NCBI GenBank assembly: GCA_018266395.1
Contig: JAFEAM010000005.1
Coordinates: forward strand, 149,151-191,850
DNA length: 42,700 nt
Source of the DNA: Bacteroidota bacterium
GTDB taxonomy: Bacteria > Bacteroidota > Bacteroidia > Cytophagales > Cyclobacteriaceae
Reading direction: 5' to 3'
This document shows positions 25,952-34,342 of the stretch, one piece after another. The position numbers were made by a program, and so were the translations under genes. Within the stretch, counting starts at the first letter, position 1, and each line of letters opens with the position of its first letter. The notes under the pieces are model-generated. The model saw nothing but the letters and a program-made list of their open reading frames with translations. It made no database searches and was not told where the DNA came from.

Positions 25952-27652
25952 ATGAAGAAATATTCTCTACTGCTGGCGACGGCATTACTTGCTGCCTGCA
26001 ACTCACGGCCCTTGCCTGCCGACCTCATCATTTCCGGCGGTCCCATTTATACCATGAACACCACTTCACCTATCGCCGAGGCGGTGGCAGTCCGGGGTGA
26101 CACTATTGTGTTCGTGGGTTCCTCTAAAGATGCTGAAGAATTCAAGGGAAAAGAGACCCGGCAAATCGACCTGAAAGGCAGTACGCTTACACCAGGTTTC
26201 ATAGAAACACATGGTCACTTCATGGGATTGGGCTACAGCGAAATGAATCTTGACCTGATGTCAGTAAGAAGTTACGATGAACTGGTTGCAAAGGTGAAAG
26301 AGGCGGTTGCCAAGGCCAAACCGGGTCAATGGATTCTTGGCCGCGGCTGGCACCAGGACAAGTGGGAGGTAAAACCTCAGAAGATGGTGAAAGGATTTCA
26401 AACCCATGAAAAGCTTAGCGCCGTCTCACCTGACAATCCGGTATTTCTACGGCACGCAAGCGGGCATGCGGGATTTGCCAATGCCAAAGCCATGCAGATG
26501 GCCGGCGTAAATCAGCTGTCCGTTGAAAAACTTACAGCAAACGTGGGTGAGGGTGGAGAGATCATAAGGGATGACCTGGGCAATCCCACCGGGATATTCA
26601 ATGAACGGGCGCAGAGTTTGATTGCCAGCATCATTCCGGAGAACACACCCGAATCCGACCGACAGGCTTTCCATCTGGCCATGGATGCATGTGCGAGGAA
26701 CGGAATAACAGGTTTTCATGATGCTGGAGCGCCACGCGAGAACATCGAGTTGTTTCATCAGATGCAAGCAGAGGGACAGTTAAAAGCACGGCTATACGTG
26801 ATGATAACAGGGTGGGATCGAAAGCTTATCAGGGAATGGTACAAAAAAGGTCCTGAGATTGACCCGAAGGGGGTAACGGTCCGCAGCATCAAGTTGAACT
26901 GCGACGGGGCTCTTGGTTCCCGCGGTGCATGGTTATTGGAACCTTATACCGACCGTCCTGACTTCTACGGAATGGCCACTCTGCCCATGGATACGGTTCT
27001 TCGTACTTCACTTGACGGATTGAAGAATGGATTCCAGGTTTGCTCCCACGCCATCGGAGACCGCGCCAACCGGGAAATACTGGACCGGTATGAGGCAGCC
27101 TTCCGGGAATTCCCGGAGGTCAAGGATCATCGCTTCCGTATAGAACATGCGCAACACTTGCATCCCATGGATATACCAAGGTTTGGAAAGCTGGGAGTCA
27201 TTGCCGCCATGCAGGCTATTCACCTTTCGTCTGACAGGCCCTGGGCGGTTGAGCGGCTGGGTGAGAAGCGGATAAAGGAAGGGGCCTACATGTGGCAGTC
27301 CCTCCTGAAAACAGGAGCAAAGGTGATCAACGGATCGGATGTTCCGGTGGAGCCGATCAATCCGATTGCATCCTTCTATGCATCGGTGACGAGAAAAACA
27401 CTGGAGGGCAAACCGGAAGGTGGATATGAGCCTGAAGAAAAAATGACGCGCGAACAGGCGCTGCGATCTTACACACTGGATGCGGCCTTCGGTGCTTTTG
27501 AAGAGAGGTGGAAGGGGTCAATCGAAGTGGGCAAACTGGCCGACTTCACAGTTTTTTCAAAGGACATTATGACCGTCGATGAAAAGGATTTGTTGACGAC
27601 CGAGATTGTGATGACCGTAGTCGGGGGCAAGACGACATACGAGAAAAAATAA
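25952..27652 (+). CDS. Amidohydrolase-family lipoprotein (YtcJ-like)
   Basis: 566 residues from ATG 25952. Lipoprotein signal MKKYSLLLATALLAAC gives Cys16, so it is exported and membrane-anchored. Amidohydrolase family 3: metal-binding ETHGHFMG, the conserved GWHQDKW, then CSHAIGDRANREILDRYEAA, RIEHAQHLHP and NGSDVPVEPINP. The family hydrolyses amide or related bonds with a metal centre; the substrate is not known. A longer frame from 25868 would bury the lipoprotein signal, so 25952 is preferred. A hairpin that terminates the convergent TerB gene overlaps this gene's last codons. Confidence 0.88.
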   Translation: MKKYSLLLATALLAACNSRPLPADLIISGGPIYTMNTTSPIAEAVAVRGDTIVFVGSSKDAEEFKGKETRQIDLKGSTLTPGFIETHGHFMGLGYSEMNLDLMSVRSYDELVAKVKEAVAKAKPGQWILGRGWHQDKWEVKPQKMVKGFQTHEKLSAVSPDNPVFLRHASGHAGFANAKAMQMAGVNQLSVEKLTANVGEGGEIIRDDLGNPTGIFNERAQSLIASIIPENTPESDRQAFHLAMDACARNGITGFHDAGAPRENIELFHQMQAEGQLKARLYVMITGWDRKLIREWYKKGPEIDPKGVTVRSIKLNCDGALGSRGAWLLEPYTDRPDFYGMATLPMDTVLRTSLDGLKNGFQVCSHAIGDRANREILDRYEAAFREFPEVKDHRFRIEHAQHLHPMDIPRFGKLGVIAAMQAIHLSSDRPWAVERLGEKRIKEGAYMWQSLLKTGAKVINGSDVPVEPINPIASFYASVTRKTLEGKPEGGYEPEEKMTREQALRSYTLDAAFGAFEERWKGSIEVGKLADFTVFSKDIMTVDEKDLLTTEIVMTVVGGKTTYEKK

Positions 27653-27675
27653 AGTCATCCTAGTGGGGATGACTT
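27644..27675 (-). terminator. Rho-independent terminator of the TerB gene
   Basis: Exact 9-bp stem AAGTCATCC (27652-27660) / GGATGACTT (27667-27675) with a 6-base loop. Read on the minus strand it is followed by TTATTTTTTC. The T-run is the complement of the final codons of the amidohydrolase gene. On the plus strand there is no T-run, so for that gene it is at most a weak terminator. Confidence 0.8.
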
Positions 27676-27698
27676 AACGAAGCTTCTTTAGAACCGGA

Positions 27699-28094
27699 TT
27701 ACTTGCGCAAAAACTTGTGAGCTCTTGCGATCAACTCCTTGCGATCTGATGTAATGGTAGGATCACTGTATATCTTGCTGGAGAGTTCGGCTACAACGGC
27801 CTTCTTGTATCCAAGTTTTTCCGCCACTTCTTCGCAGAAATGAATTTCGCTTTTAAAAACCTGACCATCACTCTTCATGAGTTGAATAAGGTGGTAAAGA
27901 TTTTCGAACTTCTGATCCTCTGTAAGTTTGGACAAATCTCCAATGGGCTTGGGGGCTTTGAGCATGGCATCAATCTCCTCCTTTGTCAATCCGTTGGCTT
28001 TGCCAATCATGTGTATGGTCTTAGCCTCCTTTTCACCTACGGACTTGTCGCTCGCTGCCAGGTTAATCAACATGTTGAGCTGTTCTTTGATCAT
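27699..28094 (-). CDS. TerB-family protein
   Basis: 131 residues, wholly alpha-helical. TerB-like pattern: LINLAASDKSVGEKEAKTIH, a second acidic helix pair around LIQLMKSDGQVFKSEIHFCE, and basic C-terminus AHKFLRK. TerB domains occur in tellurite-resistance and stress systems and in the DjlA N-terminus; a lone TerB such as this is cytoplasmic and of unknown function. No other ter genes are near. It has a plausible own promoter (28114-28121) and a good terminator, so it is probably a single-gene unit. Confidence 0.8.
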   Translation of the reverse strand: MIKEQLNMLINLAASDKSVGEKEAKTIHMIGKANGLTKEEIDAMLKAPKPIGDLSKLTEDQKFENLYHLIQLMKSDGQVFKSEIHFCEEVAEKLGYKKAVVAELSSKIYSDPTITSDRKELIARAHKFLRK

Positions 28095-28113
28095 AGAGTG
28101 GTTATTTTTACCT

Positions 28114-28121
28114 CAAATTTA
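28114..28121 (-). promoter_or_regulatory. -7 box (TAAATTTG) of the TerB gene
   Basis: Exact TANNTTTG match on the minus strand, 19 bases before the ATG. A TTG lies upstream but about 24 bases from the box, a little beyond the usual spacing. Confidence 0.45.
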
Positions 28122-28251
28122 GGGCTTGACGTTGTCGAAATTAAACAAAAAAGGCCTATTTCTTACATCTACTCGTTAAAATTGCAAGAAACTGTTGTAT
28201 TACCGTGCAACCTTGCAAAAGACCGAATGTCATTAGTGCAAATTCCCTAAA

Positions 28252-28935
28252 ATGAAAAGCAAAGTAATCTTCATCATTGCCTTTTTTCTGGTCAGGACCG
28301 CGCTGGCTCAGCAGAGCGAAGTAAGAAGCCCGGGTTCATTCAGGGGAATCAAAGCTGGCCAGGCTATTGATGTCTATCTGAAGAAAGGCGATAAGGAAAG
28401 TGCCAGGGTGGAGGTGTCAGGCGTCTCCCTGTCAGACGTACTTACAGACGTGTCAGGGGGCTACCTTAAGATCCATATGAATGATGGCAACTATAGAGGC
28501 CGGAGGGATGTAAAGGTATATGTGACTTACGTTGAACTCGACAAGATATCGGCCAGCTCAGCCTCGAATGTTTTTTCTGACGGCCCTGTCAAGGCAGGAA
28601 ACATGGAAATTCATGCGAGTAGTGCTGCCAATGTGGAGATTTCGCTGGATGCAGGAGCGCTGACTGTACATGCGTCCAGCGCCGGTGATGTAATGCTGGA
28701 AGGGAAGGCCAAGTCCATCCAGGCCGAGGCCAGCAGCGCAGGCGAGATCGACGCCTACAATCTGACAGTGGAAACCGCGGGAGCGGAGGCCAGCAGTGCG
28801 GGCAGTATCAAGCTGAACGTAGCAAACGAACTCGAAGCGCATGCCAGCAGTGGAGGAAGCATCCGCTATCGCGGCAATCCCAGCAAAACCAATACAAATT
28901 CCAGCAGCGGTGGTTCAGTGAAGAAGTCAAGCTGA
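28252..28935 (+). CDS. Head GIN domain (DUF2807) exported protein
   Basis: 227 residues. Signal peptide ending ALAQ-Q. After a head region (21-95) come seven regularly spaced turns marked by ASSA/ASSG/SSSG at about residues 101, 122, 141, 160, 180, 198 and 217 (spacing 18-21), the pattern of a right-handed beta-helix as in DUF2807 proteins of Bacteroidota. The C-terminus is Ser/Gly-rich and basic. Function unknown; the family is envelope-located and was named for its putative auto-transporter adhesin-like fold. The repeats are also visible in the DNA as GCCAGCAG-type copies. Confidence 0.85.
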   Translation: MKSKVIFIIAFFLVRTALAQQSEVRSPGSFRGIKAGQAIDVYLKKGDKESARVEVSGVSLSDVLTDVSGGYLKIHMNDGNYRGRRDVKVYVTYVELDKISASSASNVFSDGPVKAGNMEIHASSAANVEISLDAGALTVHASSAGDVMLEGKAKSIQAEASSAGEIDAYNLTVETAGAEASSAGSIKLNVANELEAHASSGGSIRYRGNPSKTNTNSSSGGSVKKSS

Positions 28936-28987
28936 GTTCTGCAGCCTTCCTGATATCAGCTTTCCTAAAATTCCCGACCTTTGGGTC

Positions 28988-29773
28988 ATGCTATCAGGTT
29001 ATCATGGAAGTGAGAGGCTGCTACTGATATTTGCCATTATTCTCTTCAGGTACCTCATCCTGGCTTCGGCAGCATATCTTGTTTTTTATGTTGTCCGCCG
29101 GCGATCCATCTTCTTCAGGAAGATTCAACGGTCATTTCCCAAGCTCACTGATTACAGAAGGGAAGTATTGTATTCAGTCAGCACGGCTAGCATCTTCTCG
29201 GTAATGGGTTATCTCTTCTTCTTTGGTCCCTTGTCGGGATACACGCATATTTATAGAGAGATTAGCCAGTATGGATGGGGGTATTTCGCTTTCTCCGTCA
29301 TCTTGACACTCCTGGTCCATGATACGTACTTTTACTGGACCCACCGCTGGATGCACCGGCCTACAGTGTTCAGATACCTGCACAGGGTTCATCATTTGTC
29401 CACTAATCCATCTCCCTGGGCTGCCATGGCTTTTCATCCCCTTGAAGCGATGGTGGAATTCGGGATCATTGCCCTGGTGCCATTTCTTTACCCAATTCAT
29501 CCGCTGGCAATAGCGATATTTCTTCTGATCATGATGATCTATAATGTATATGGTCATCTGGGTTACGAATTATATCCTAGGAGCTTCTCCAGGAGCTGGG
29601 TGGGAAGATGGATCAATACTTCCGTAAGTCACAACCAGCATCATGAGTACTTTACCGGTAACTATGGATTGTATTTTCTATGGTGGGATCGCTGGATGGG
29701 TACGATCAGGGAAGATTACGATTCTGCATTTGAGGAAGTCACTTCACGACCACGGCCCTCAGACGGGGCCTAA
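28988..29773 (+). CDS. Sterol desaturase / fatty acid hydroxylase family protein
   Basis: 261 residues, integral membrane. Di-iron histidine boxes HDTYFYWTHRWMH, HRVHHLSTNPSPW and HNQHHEYFTGNYG, then WWDRWMGT, between hydrophobic helices. Same superfamily as CrtZ but in the ERG3-like branch; it hydroxylates or desaturates a lipid. Sterol or hopanoid genes are not visible, so a membrane lipid or a carotenoid is possible. GACCTTTG, one base short of a TANNTTTG match, ends four bases before the ATG. The stop overlaps the convergent PAP2 stop by four bases. Confidence 0.87.
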   Translation: MLSGYHGSERLLLIFAIILFRYLILASAAYLVFYVVRRRSIFFRKIQRSFPKLTDYRREVLYSVSTASIFSVMGYLFFFGPLSGYTHIYREISQYGWGYFAFSVILTLLVHDTYFYWTHRWMHRPTVFRYLHRVHHLSTNPSPWAAMAFHPLEAMVEFGIIALVPFLYPIHPLAIAIFLLIMMIYNVYGHLGYELYPRSFSRSWVGRWINTSVSHNQHHEYFTGNYGLYFLWWDRWMGTIREDYDSAFEEVTSRPRPSDGA

Positions 29774-30408
29774 CCTTTTGCTTCTTCCTCCAGGCTCCAT
29801 CCGTAGTGCCTGAAAACCTGTATCATGATGAGCATTCCTATGCATCCCAATGTAATGCCGGCGGCGATATCTGTGAAATTGTGTACACCCAGGATAATTC
29901 TCGAGAACATGATCAGCAGGGCCCAGATGGCGGATAGCAAAGCTGCCACCGGAGTCCGGAAGAGAATGAGGGTAAATCCCAGTGCCGCTGCTGTGGCTTC
30001 TGCCGTGTGCCCGGAAGGAAATGAATTGCTTCCCCCTGCACTCCACTGTGTGATTCTGGTATCAACTTCGTAGGGGCGGGGCTCCTTGAAAGTCCGTTTG
30101 ATCACTGCGCCAATGCTCCCGGCCAGTGCAATGCTTAACAATATGACCAGTCCTTTTCGGGCCATGGCCTTCCGTTTTCGTATGAGCCCGGAAAAGAGAA
30201 AGAATGCCGGGATGGTCAGGCTGACAAAGCTGATTGAATTGGAAACAAACTGAAAGAACCTGACCCATCCCGGCGACAATCCATTCTGAAGTGCCGCAAT
30301 AATATCTTGTTCAACCAGCTTGAATGATGAATTCCTGATCAGCAGGAGCACGATCAACAATATGATCAGCAGTCCAAGTTTTACCCAAAATCGTTTACCC
30401 GAAATCAT
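29770..30408 (-). CDS. PAP2-family membrane phosphatase
   Basis: 212 residues with about five to six membrane segments. The three PAP2 motifs are complete: KRTFKEPRP (104-112), FPSGH (130-134) and SRIILGVHNFTD (169-180), with His134, His176 and Asp180 as the expected catalytic set. The family removes phosphate from lipid phosphates such as phosphatidic acid or undecaprenyl diphosphate. ATG 30408 is preferred over TTG 30426. TATTTTTG lies exactly five bases upstream of it. Confidence 0.88.
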   Translation of the reverse strand: MISGKRFWVKLGLLIILLIVLLLIRNSSFKLVEQDIIAALQNGLSPGWVRFFQFVSNSISFVSLTIPAFFLFSGLIRKRKAMARKGLVILLSIALAGSIGAVIKRTFKEPRPYEVDTRITQWSAGGSNSFPSGHTAEATAAALGFTLILFRTPVAALLSAIWALLIMFSRIILGVHNFTDIAAGITLGCIGMLIMIQVFRHYGWSLEEEAKG

Positions 30409-30413
30409 GCGCG

Positions 30414-30421
30414 CAAAAATA
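30414..30421 (-). promoter_or_regulatory. -7 box (TATTTTTG), five bases before the PAP2 start
   Basis: Exact TANNTTTG on the minus strand, five bases before ATG 30408, as at two other genes in this window. It lies downstream of the alternative TTG start, which speaks against that start. No proper -33 TTG. Confidence 0.42.
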
Positions 30422-30540
30422 GACAAAGGAGAATCAAAGCTTTCTCCATGCAGATATGTGGGACGCCCCAGTTTTAATAAAACGTTATTGTTTTTTTAAA
30501 TATGAGGGTCAAAAAAGACCCACCTGAATCAAAATTCATA

Positions 30541-30548
30541 TAGATTTG
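30541..30548 (+). promoter_or_regulatory. -7 box (TAGATTTG) of glutamine synthetase III gene
   Basis: Exact TANNTTTG, 30 bases before ATG 30579, so the expected leader is about 25 bases. No TTG at -33, which may mean an activator is needed. A small hairpin GGGTC/GACCC with a six-A loop lies upstream at 30506-30521. Confidence 0.42.
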
Positions 30549-30578
30549 CCGCCAATCAGTCCAAAAACCACTACAACT

Positions 30579-32741
30579 ATGGCAATTTTACGTTTCGAAG
30601 CACTTAAGAAATTGCATGAACGGAATGCCGTAACCGTCTCTTCTCCAAGCCCTAAAGTCTCTGATTTCTTTGGAGAGAACGTTTTCGGAACCGAGCCCAT
30701 GCGCGCCTCCCTGGCACCGGCGGTGTTCAAGAAGGTGACATCAGCAATCAAAAACCATGAGAAGATTGACGAAGTGACCGCAGATGCGGTTGCATCGGCG
30801 GCAAAGGCATGGGCCATGAACAAAGGTGCAACGCACTTTACCCATTGGTTTCAGCCCATGACCGGTGGAACTGCTGAAAAGCATGACTCCTTCTTTGACG
30901 CACTGGCGGGCATCGAGAAGTTCAAAGGGAGTGAACTTGTACAGCAGGAGCCGGATGCTTCAAGCTTTCCGAGCGGAGGTATCAGAAGCACTTTTGAGGC
31001 GCGCGGCTACACCGCATGGGATCCGACGTCACCTATGTTCCTATACGGGAAGACCCTCTGCATCCCTACAATCTTTGTTTCTTATACCGGTGAGACTTTG
31101 GATGCCAAATCGCCCCTGCTGAAGGCGCTGAAATCAGTGGATGTGTCCGCTACCCGCGTTTGCCAGCTCTTTGACAAGGATATTCAGCATGTCATAGCCT
31201 CCCTTGGACCGGAACAGGAGTACTTCGTAGTGGATGAGGCATTGTTCACTGCACGCCCTGACCTGGTAATGGCGGGCAGAACCGTCTTTGGCCACGCACC
31301 CGCGAGAGGTCAGCAGATGGAAGACCACTATTTCGGCTCCATCCCGTCGCGTGTGTATGATTTCATGAAGGATTTTGAATTTGAGTGCTGGAAACTCGGC
31401 ATCCCGGTTCGAACACGCCACAATGAAGTGGCACCCAGCCAGTTCGAGGTTGCGCCACTTTTTGAAGAAGTAAATGTGGCCAATGATCACAACCAGCTGA
31501 TGATGGACGTGATGGGACGCGTCGCCGAAAGACATAACCTGAAGGTTCTTTTCCATGAAAAACCTTTCGCAGGCCTGAATGGAAGCGGGAAGCACAACAA
31601 CTGGTCGCTGATCACGGACACGGGTATCAACCTTTATGCCCCGTCGAGCAGCGCGCGCGACAACCTGTTGTTCCTGACCTTCTTTGTGAACACGATCAAG
31701 GCCGTTCATCAGTATGCTGATCTCCTCCGTGCAAGTATTGCCACTGCCGCCAACGACTTCCGTCTCGGCGCCAATGAGGCCCCGCCCGCAATCATGTCCG
31801 TCTTTATCGGCGCGCAGATGACGGCGGTTCTGGATGAGATGGAAAAGAAGGGAAATGTGAAGATCGAGAAGGGCGATAATATGTACATGAAACTGGGCAT
31901 TGACCAGATTCCGGAGATCATCCTCGATGCTACGGACCGCAACCGGACTTCACCTTTCGCCTTCACCGGGAATAAGTTCGAATTTCGCGCCGTAGGGGCC
32001 AGCGACAACTGCGCTACGCCGATGGCCGTACTGAATTTGATTGTGGCTGAACAGTTGGATCAGTTCTATGATGCAGTATCCAGGGAGATGGAAAAGGGCG
32101 CCGAAAAGAGGCTGGCCATCGTCACTGTGCTTCGCAAGTACATCAAAGAGTCGAAGGATATCCGTTTTGAAGGCGATGGCTACAGCGATGAGTGGGTGAA
32201 AGAAGCCGCCCGCCGCGGTATGAAGAACATCAAGAACATGCCTCGGGCCATCGAAGCCTATCTTTCAAAGGAGAGTATCAAACTCTTTGAGAAACATGGT
32301 GTGATGAGCCATAAGGAACTTGAAGCTCGCAACGAGATCAGGCTGGAAGCATACATCAAGCGGGTACAGATTGAGGCCAGGGTAATAGGCGACCTCGCCA
32401 TGAATCACATTATTCCTACGGCCATAGCCTATCAGAACAAGCTCATCCAGAATGCCAATGGCCTGAAGGGTCTGGGTGTAGACAACAAAGCTGTGATCCA
32501 GACGATCAAGGAAATCTCCGGTCATATCGACACCATCAAGAACGGCGTTCGTCAGATGATCGAAGAAAGAAAGCGCATCAACAAGATTACCGATACGCAC
32601 AAGCGGGCATTCGCCTACTGCGATGACATCAAGGAAAAGTACTTCGATGAAATCCGCGACGCAGTGGACAAACTGGAACTTCTCGTTGACGATGAGGATT
32701 GGCCGTTGGCAAAATACAGGGAAATGTTGTTCCTGCGCTGA
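30579..32741 (+). CDS. glnN: Glutamine synthetase type III
   Basis: 720 residues, the usual size of GSIII and far longer than type I. Signature segments are visible: HFTHWFQPMTGGTAEKHDSF, SLGPEQEYF with the metal-binding glutamate, RHNEVAPSQFEVAPLFEE, NDHNQL, and FHEKPFAGLNGSGKHNNWSL in the ATP/glutamate site. It joins ammonia to glutamate using ATP in the cytoplasm, the main route of ammonium uptake in many Bacteroidota. ATG 30579 fits the family N-terminus (MAILRFEALKKL); an upstream TTG at 30546 overlaps the promoter box. Single-gene unit with its own promoter and a strong terminator. No glutamate synthase or PII gene adjoins. Confidence 0.96.
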   Translation: MAILRFEALKKLHERNAVTVSSPSPKVSDFFGENVFGTEPMRASLAPAVFKKVTSAIKNHEKIDEVTADAVASAAKAWAMNKGATHFTHWFQPMTGGTAEKHDSFFDALAGIEKFKGSELVQQEPDASSFPSGGIRSTFEARGYTAWDPTSPMFLYGKTLCIPTIFVSYTGETLDAKSPLLKALKSVDVSATRVCQLFDKDIQHVIASLGPEQEYFVVDEALFTARPDLVMAGRTVFGHAPARGQQMEDHYFGSIPSRVYDFMKDFEFECWKLGIPVRTRHNEVAPSQFEVAPLFEEVNVANDHNQLMMDVMGRVAERHNLKVLFHEKPFAGLNGSGKHNNWSLITDTGINLYAPSSSARDNLLFLTFFVNTIKAVHQYADLLRASIATAANDFRLGANEAPPAIMSVFIGAQMTAVLDEMEKKGNVKIEKGDNMYMKLGIDQIPEIILDATDRNRTSPFAFTGNKFEFRAVGASDNCATPMAVLNLIVAEQLDQFYDAVSREMEKGAEKRLAIVTVLRKYIKESKDIRFEGDGYSDEWVKEAARRGMKNIKNMPRAIEAYLSKESIKLFEKHGVMSHKELEARNEIRLEAYIKRVQIEARVIGDLAMNHIIPTAIAYQNKLIQNANGLKGLGVDNKAVIQTIKEISGHIDTIKNGVRQMIEERKRINKITDTHKRAFAYCDDIKEKYFDEIRDAVDKLELLVDDEDWPLAKYREMLFLR

Positions 32742-32764
32742 CAGTAGTTTTGGACTGAATAAAG

Positions 32765-32796
32765 AAAAGGCAGTGAGAACCCCACTGCCTTTTTTT
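32765..32796 (+). terminator. Rho-independent terminator after glnN
   Basis: Stem AAAAGGCAGTG (32765-32775) / CACTGCCTTTT (32783-32793), 7-base loop, with the T-run continuing to 32796. It is strong and 24 bases after the stop. Confidence 0.9.
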
Positions 32797-32812
32797 GTTG
32801 TGGTGAACGGTC

Positions 32813-32842
32813 TTTGAGCCCATTCTCAATCGGATTACCTTG
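32813..32842 (+). promoter_or_regulatory. Possible promoter of the M28 peptidase gene
   Basis: TTTG (32813-32816), 19 bases, then TACCTTG (32836-32842): correct spacing, with the -7 box TACC-TTG missing one T of the consensus. It lies between the glnN terminator and ATG 32859. Confidence 0.4.
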
Positions 32843-32858
32843 TGACAAACTAATTGGC

Positions 32859-34334
32859 ATGAAATTCCTTATTTCCCTTATTCTTCTCCAGGTGTCTTTT
32901 CTGCCTTTACAGGCGCAAAAGAAGCCGACTGCTGAAATCGAACGTATGATTACGAAAGGCGAGGTCGAAGGCCCCATTACCTTTCTGGCAGCAGACGAAA
33001 TGAGAGGAAGGGACACCGGGTCACCTGAACTTGACATTGCCGCCAATTACATCGCATCCCGATTCCGTGAATTTGGATTGAAAACCCCGGAAGGTGCGCC
33101 TCAATACCTACAACCGGTTGAACTTTTGAAGTCCGGCGCTATGGCGGAAGGATCGCTCACCTTGATTCAGGACAAACTAGGATACAAGGATGATTTCGTG
33201 TTGCTTGATGGAAACCCGCTTGAATGGTCCGGTGAAGTTGTTTACGTAGGTTATGGCACTCCGGAAGAAATGCCGGCAGATATCAGGGGGAAACTTGTCG
33301 TTTCCCTCGCCGGGTCGAAAGACTCGAGGAATGTCCAGGAGATATTCATGGCATCCACCATGAAATATGATCGAATTTCTGCTGCGGGTGCCGCCGGACT
33401 TGTGGAATACTTTGTGACGGCACCCTTCCCATGGCCTGCTCTTGTCAACTATTTCTCTGGCAGCACCCGGTATGAAGTGAAGAAAGGGGAGAGTACCATA
33501 CCCCATTTATGGATGAAGGATAAGGATGTCGCGGGTATGAAGGAATTGAAGTCCGGGAAATCTGTTTCTGGTACGCTGTCAATCAAGGGTGAGACGCCCA
33601 GGCTTATTCCTGCGAAGAATGTAGCCGGCTGGGTAGAAGGAACCGATCCAAAACTTAAGAATGAATTCATGATCGTTTCAGCCCATTATGATCATGTAGG
33701 AGTCGGTGCAAAGAAGGGGCAGGATTCTATTTATAACGGTGCCCGCGACAACGCCCTGGGCACTGTAGCCATGATGTCCGCTGCCCGATATTTTGCAAGA
33801 TTTCCTGCGAAGCGGTCGATTTTATTTATAGCCCTCACCGGTGAAGAAAAGGGTCTGCTGGGCAGTGCGTGGTATGCCGACCACCCACTGGTGCCTTTAA
33901 AGCAGACGGTCTTTAATATGGATTGTGACGGTGCCGGCTACAATGACAAAACTGTGGTAACCATTATCGGACTGGAAAAAACCGACGTGCATGCGCAGAT
34001 GGAAAAGGCCTGTGGTGCATTTGGCCTGAAAGCTGCCCTGGACCCTGTGCCTGAGCAAAGCCTCTATGAAAGATCAGACAACTACAACTTTGCCAGGAAA
34101 GGCGTGCCTGCCATAGATTTTGCTCCGGGAATCAAAGCATTTGACGCGGAATTGATGCAGTATTATCACCAACCGGCAGATGAGGTAAGCAGCCTGGACT
34201 TTGATTATCTTTTGAAATTCTACCGTGCGTTCATTTACGCAAACCACCTTATAGCCAATCAGATCAATCCTCCTTTCTGGAAGGCTGGCGACAAATACGA
34301 ATCTGCAGGTAAGGCCCTTTACGGAAAGCCTTGA
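32859..34334 (+). CDS. Secreted M28-family zinc peptidase with PA-like insert
   Basis: 491 residues from ATG 32859. Signal peptide (LISLILLQVSFLPLQAQ), a PA-like region (about 120-230) and a C-terminal M28 domain with the zinc ligands in SAHYDHVG, NGARDNALGT, LTGEEKGLLGSAWYA, FNMDCDGAG and YYHQPADE. The family are aminopeptidases and related enzymes acting outside the cytoplasm. An upstream ATG-like frame from 32814 would place residues ahead of the signal, so 32859 is preferred. Convergent with the antiporter gene, 8 bases apart. Confidence 0.9.
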   Translation: MKFLISLILLQVSFLPLQAQKKPTAEIERMITKGEVEGPITFLAADEMRGRDTGSPELDIAANYIASRFREFGLKTPEGAPQYLQPVELLKSGAMAEGSLTLIQDKLGYKDDFVLLDGNPLEWSGEVVYVGYGTPEEMPADIRGKLVVSLAGSKDSRNVQEIFMASTMKYDRISAAGAAGLVEYFVTAPFPWPALVNYFSGSTRYEVKKGESTIPHLWMKDKDVAGMKELKSGKSVSGTLSIKGETPRLIPAKNVAGWVEGTDPKLKNEFMIVSAHYDHVGVGAKKGQDSIYNGARDNALGTVAMMSAARYFARFPAKRSILFIALTGEEKGLLGSAWYADHPLVPLKQTVFNMDCDGAGYNDKTVVTIIGLEKTDVHAQMEKACGAFGLKAALDPVPEQSLYERSDNYNFARKGVPAIDFAPGIKAFDAELMQYYHQPADEVSSLDFDYLLKFYRAFIYANHLIANQINPPFWKAGDKYESAGKALYGKP

Positions 34335-34342
34335 AGGGCGCG

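Noticed and set aside
27699..28094. Tellurite-resistance operon
   Set aside because: Only a single TerB-domain gene is present, with its own promoter and terminator and no other ter genes.
32814..32858. Longer start of the M28 peptidase
   Set aside because: It would put residues ahead of a complete signal peptide that starts at ATG 32859, and it overlaps the likely promoter.
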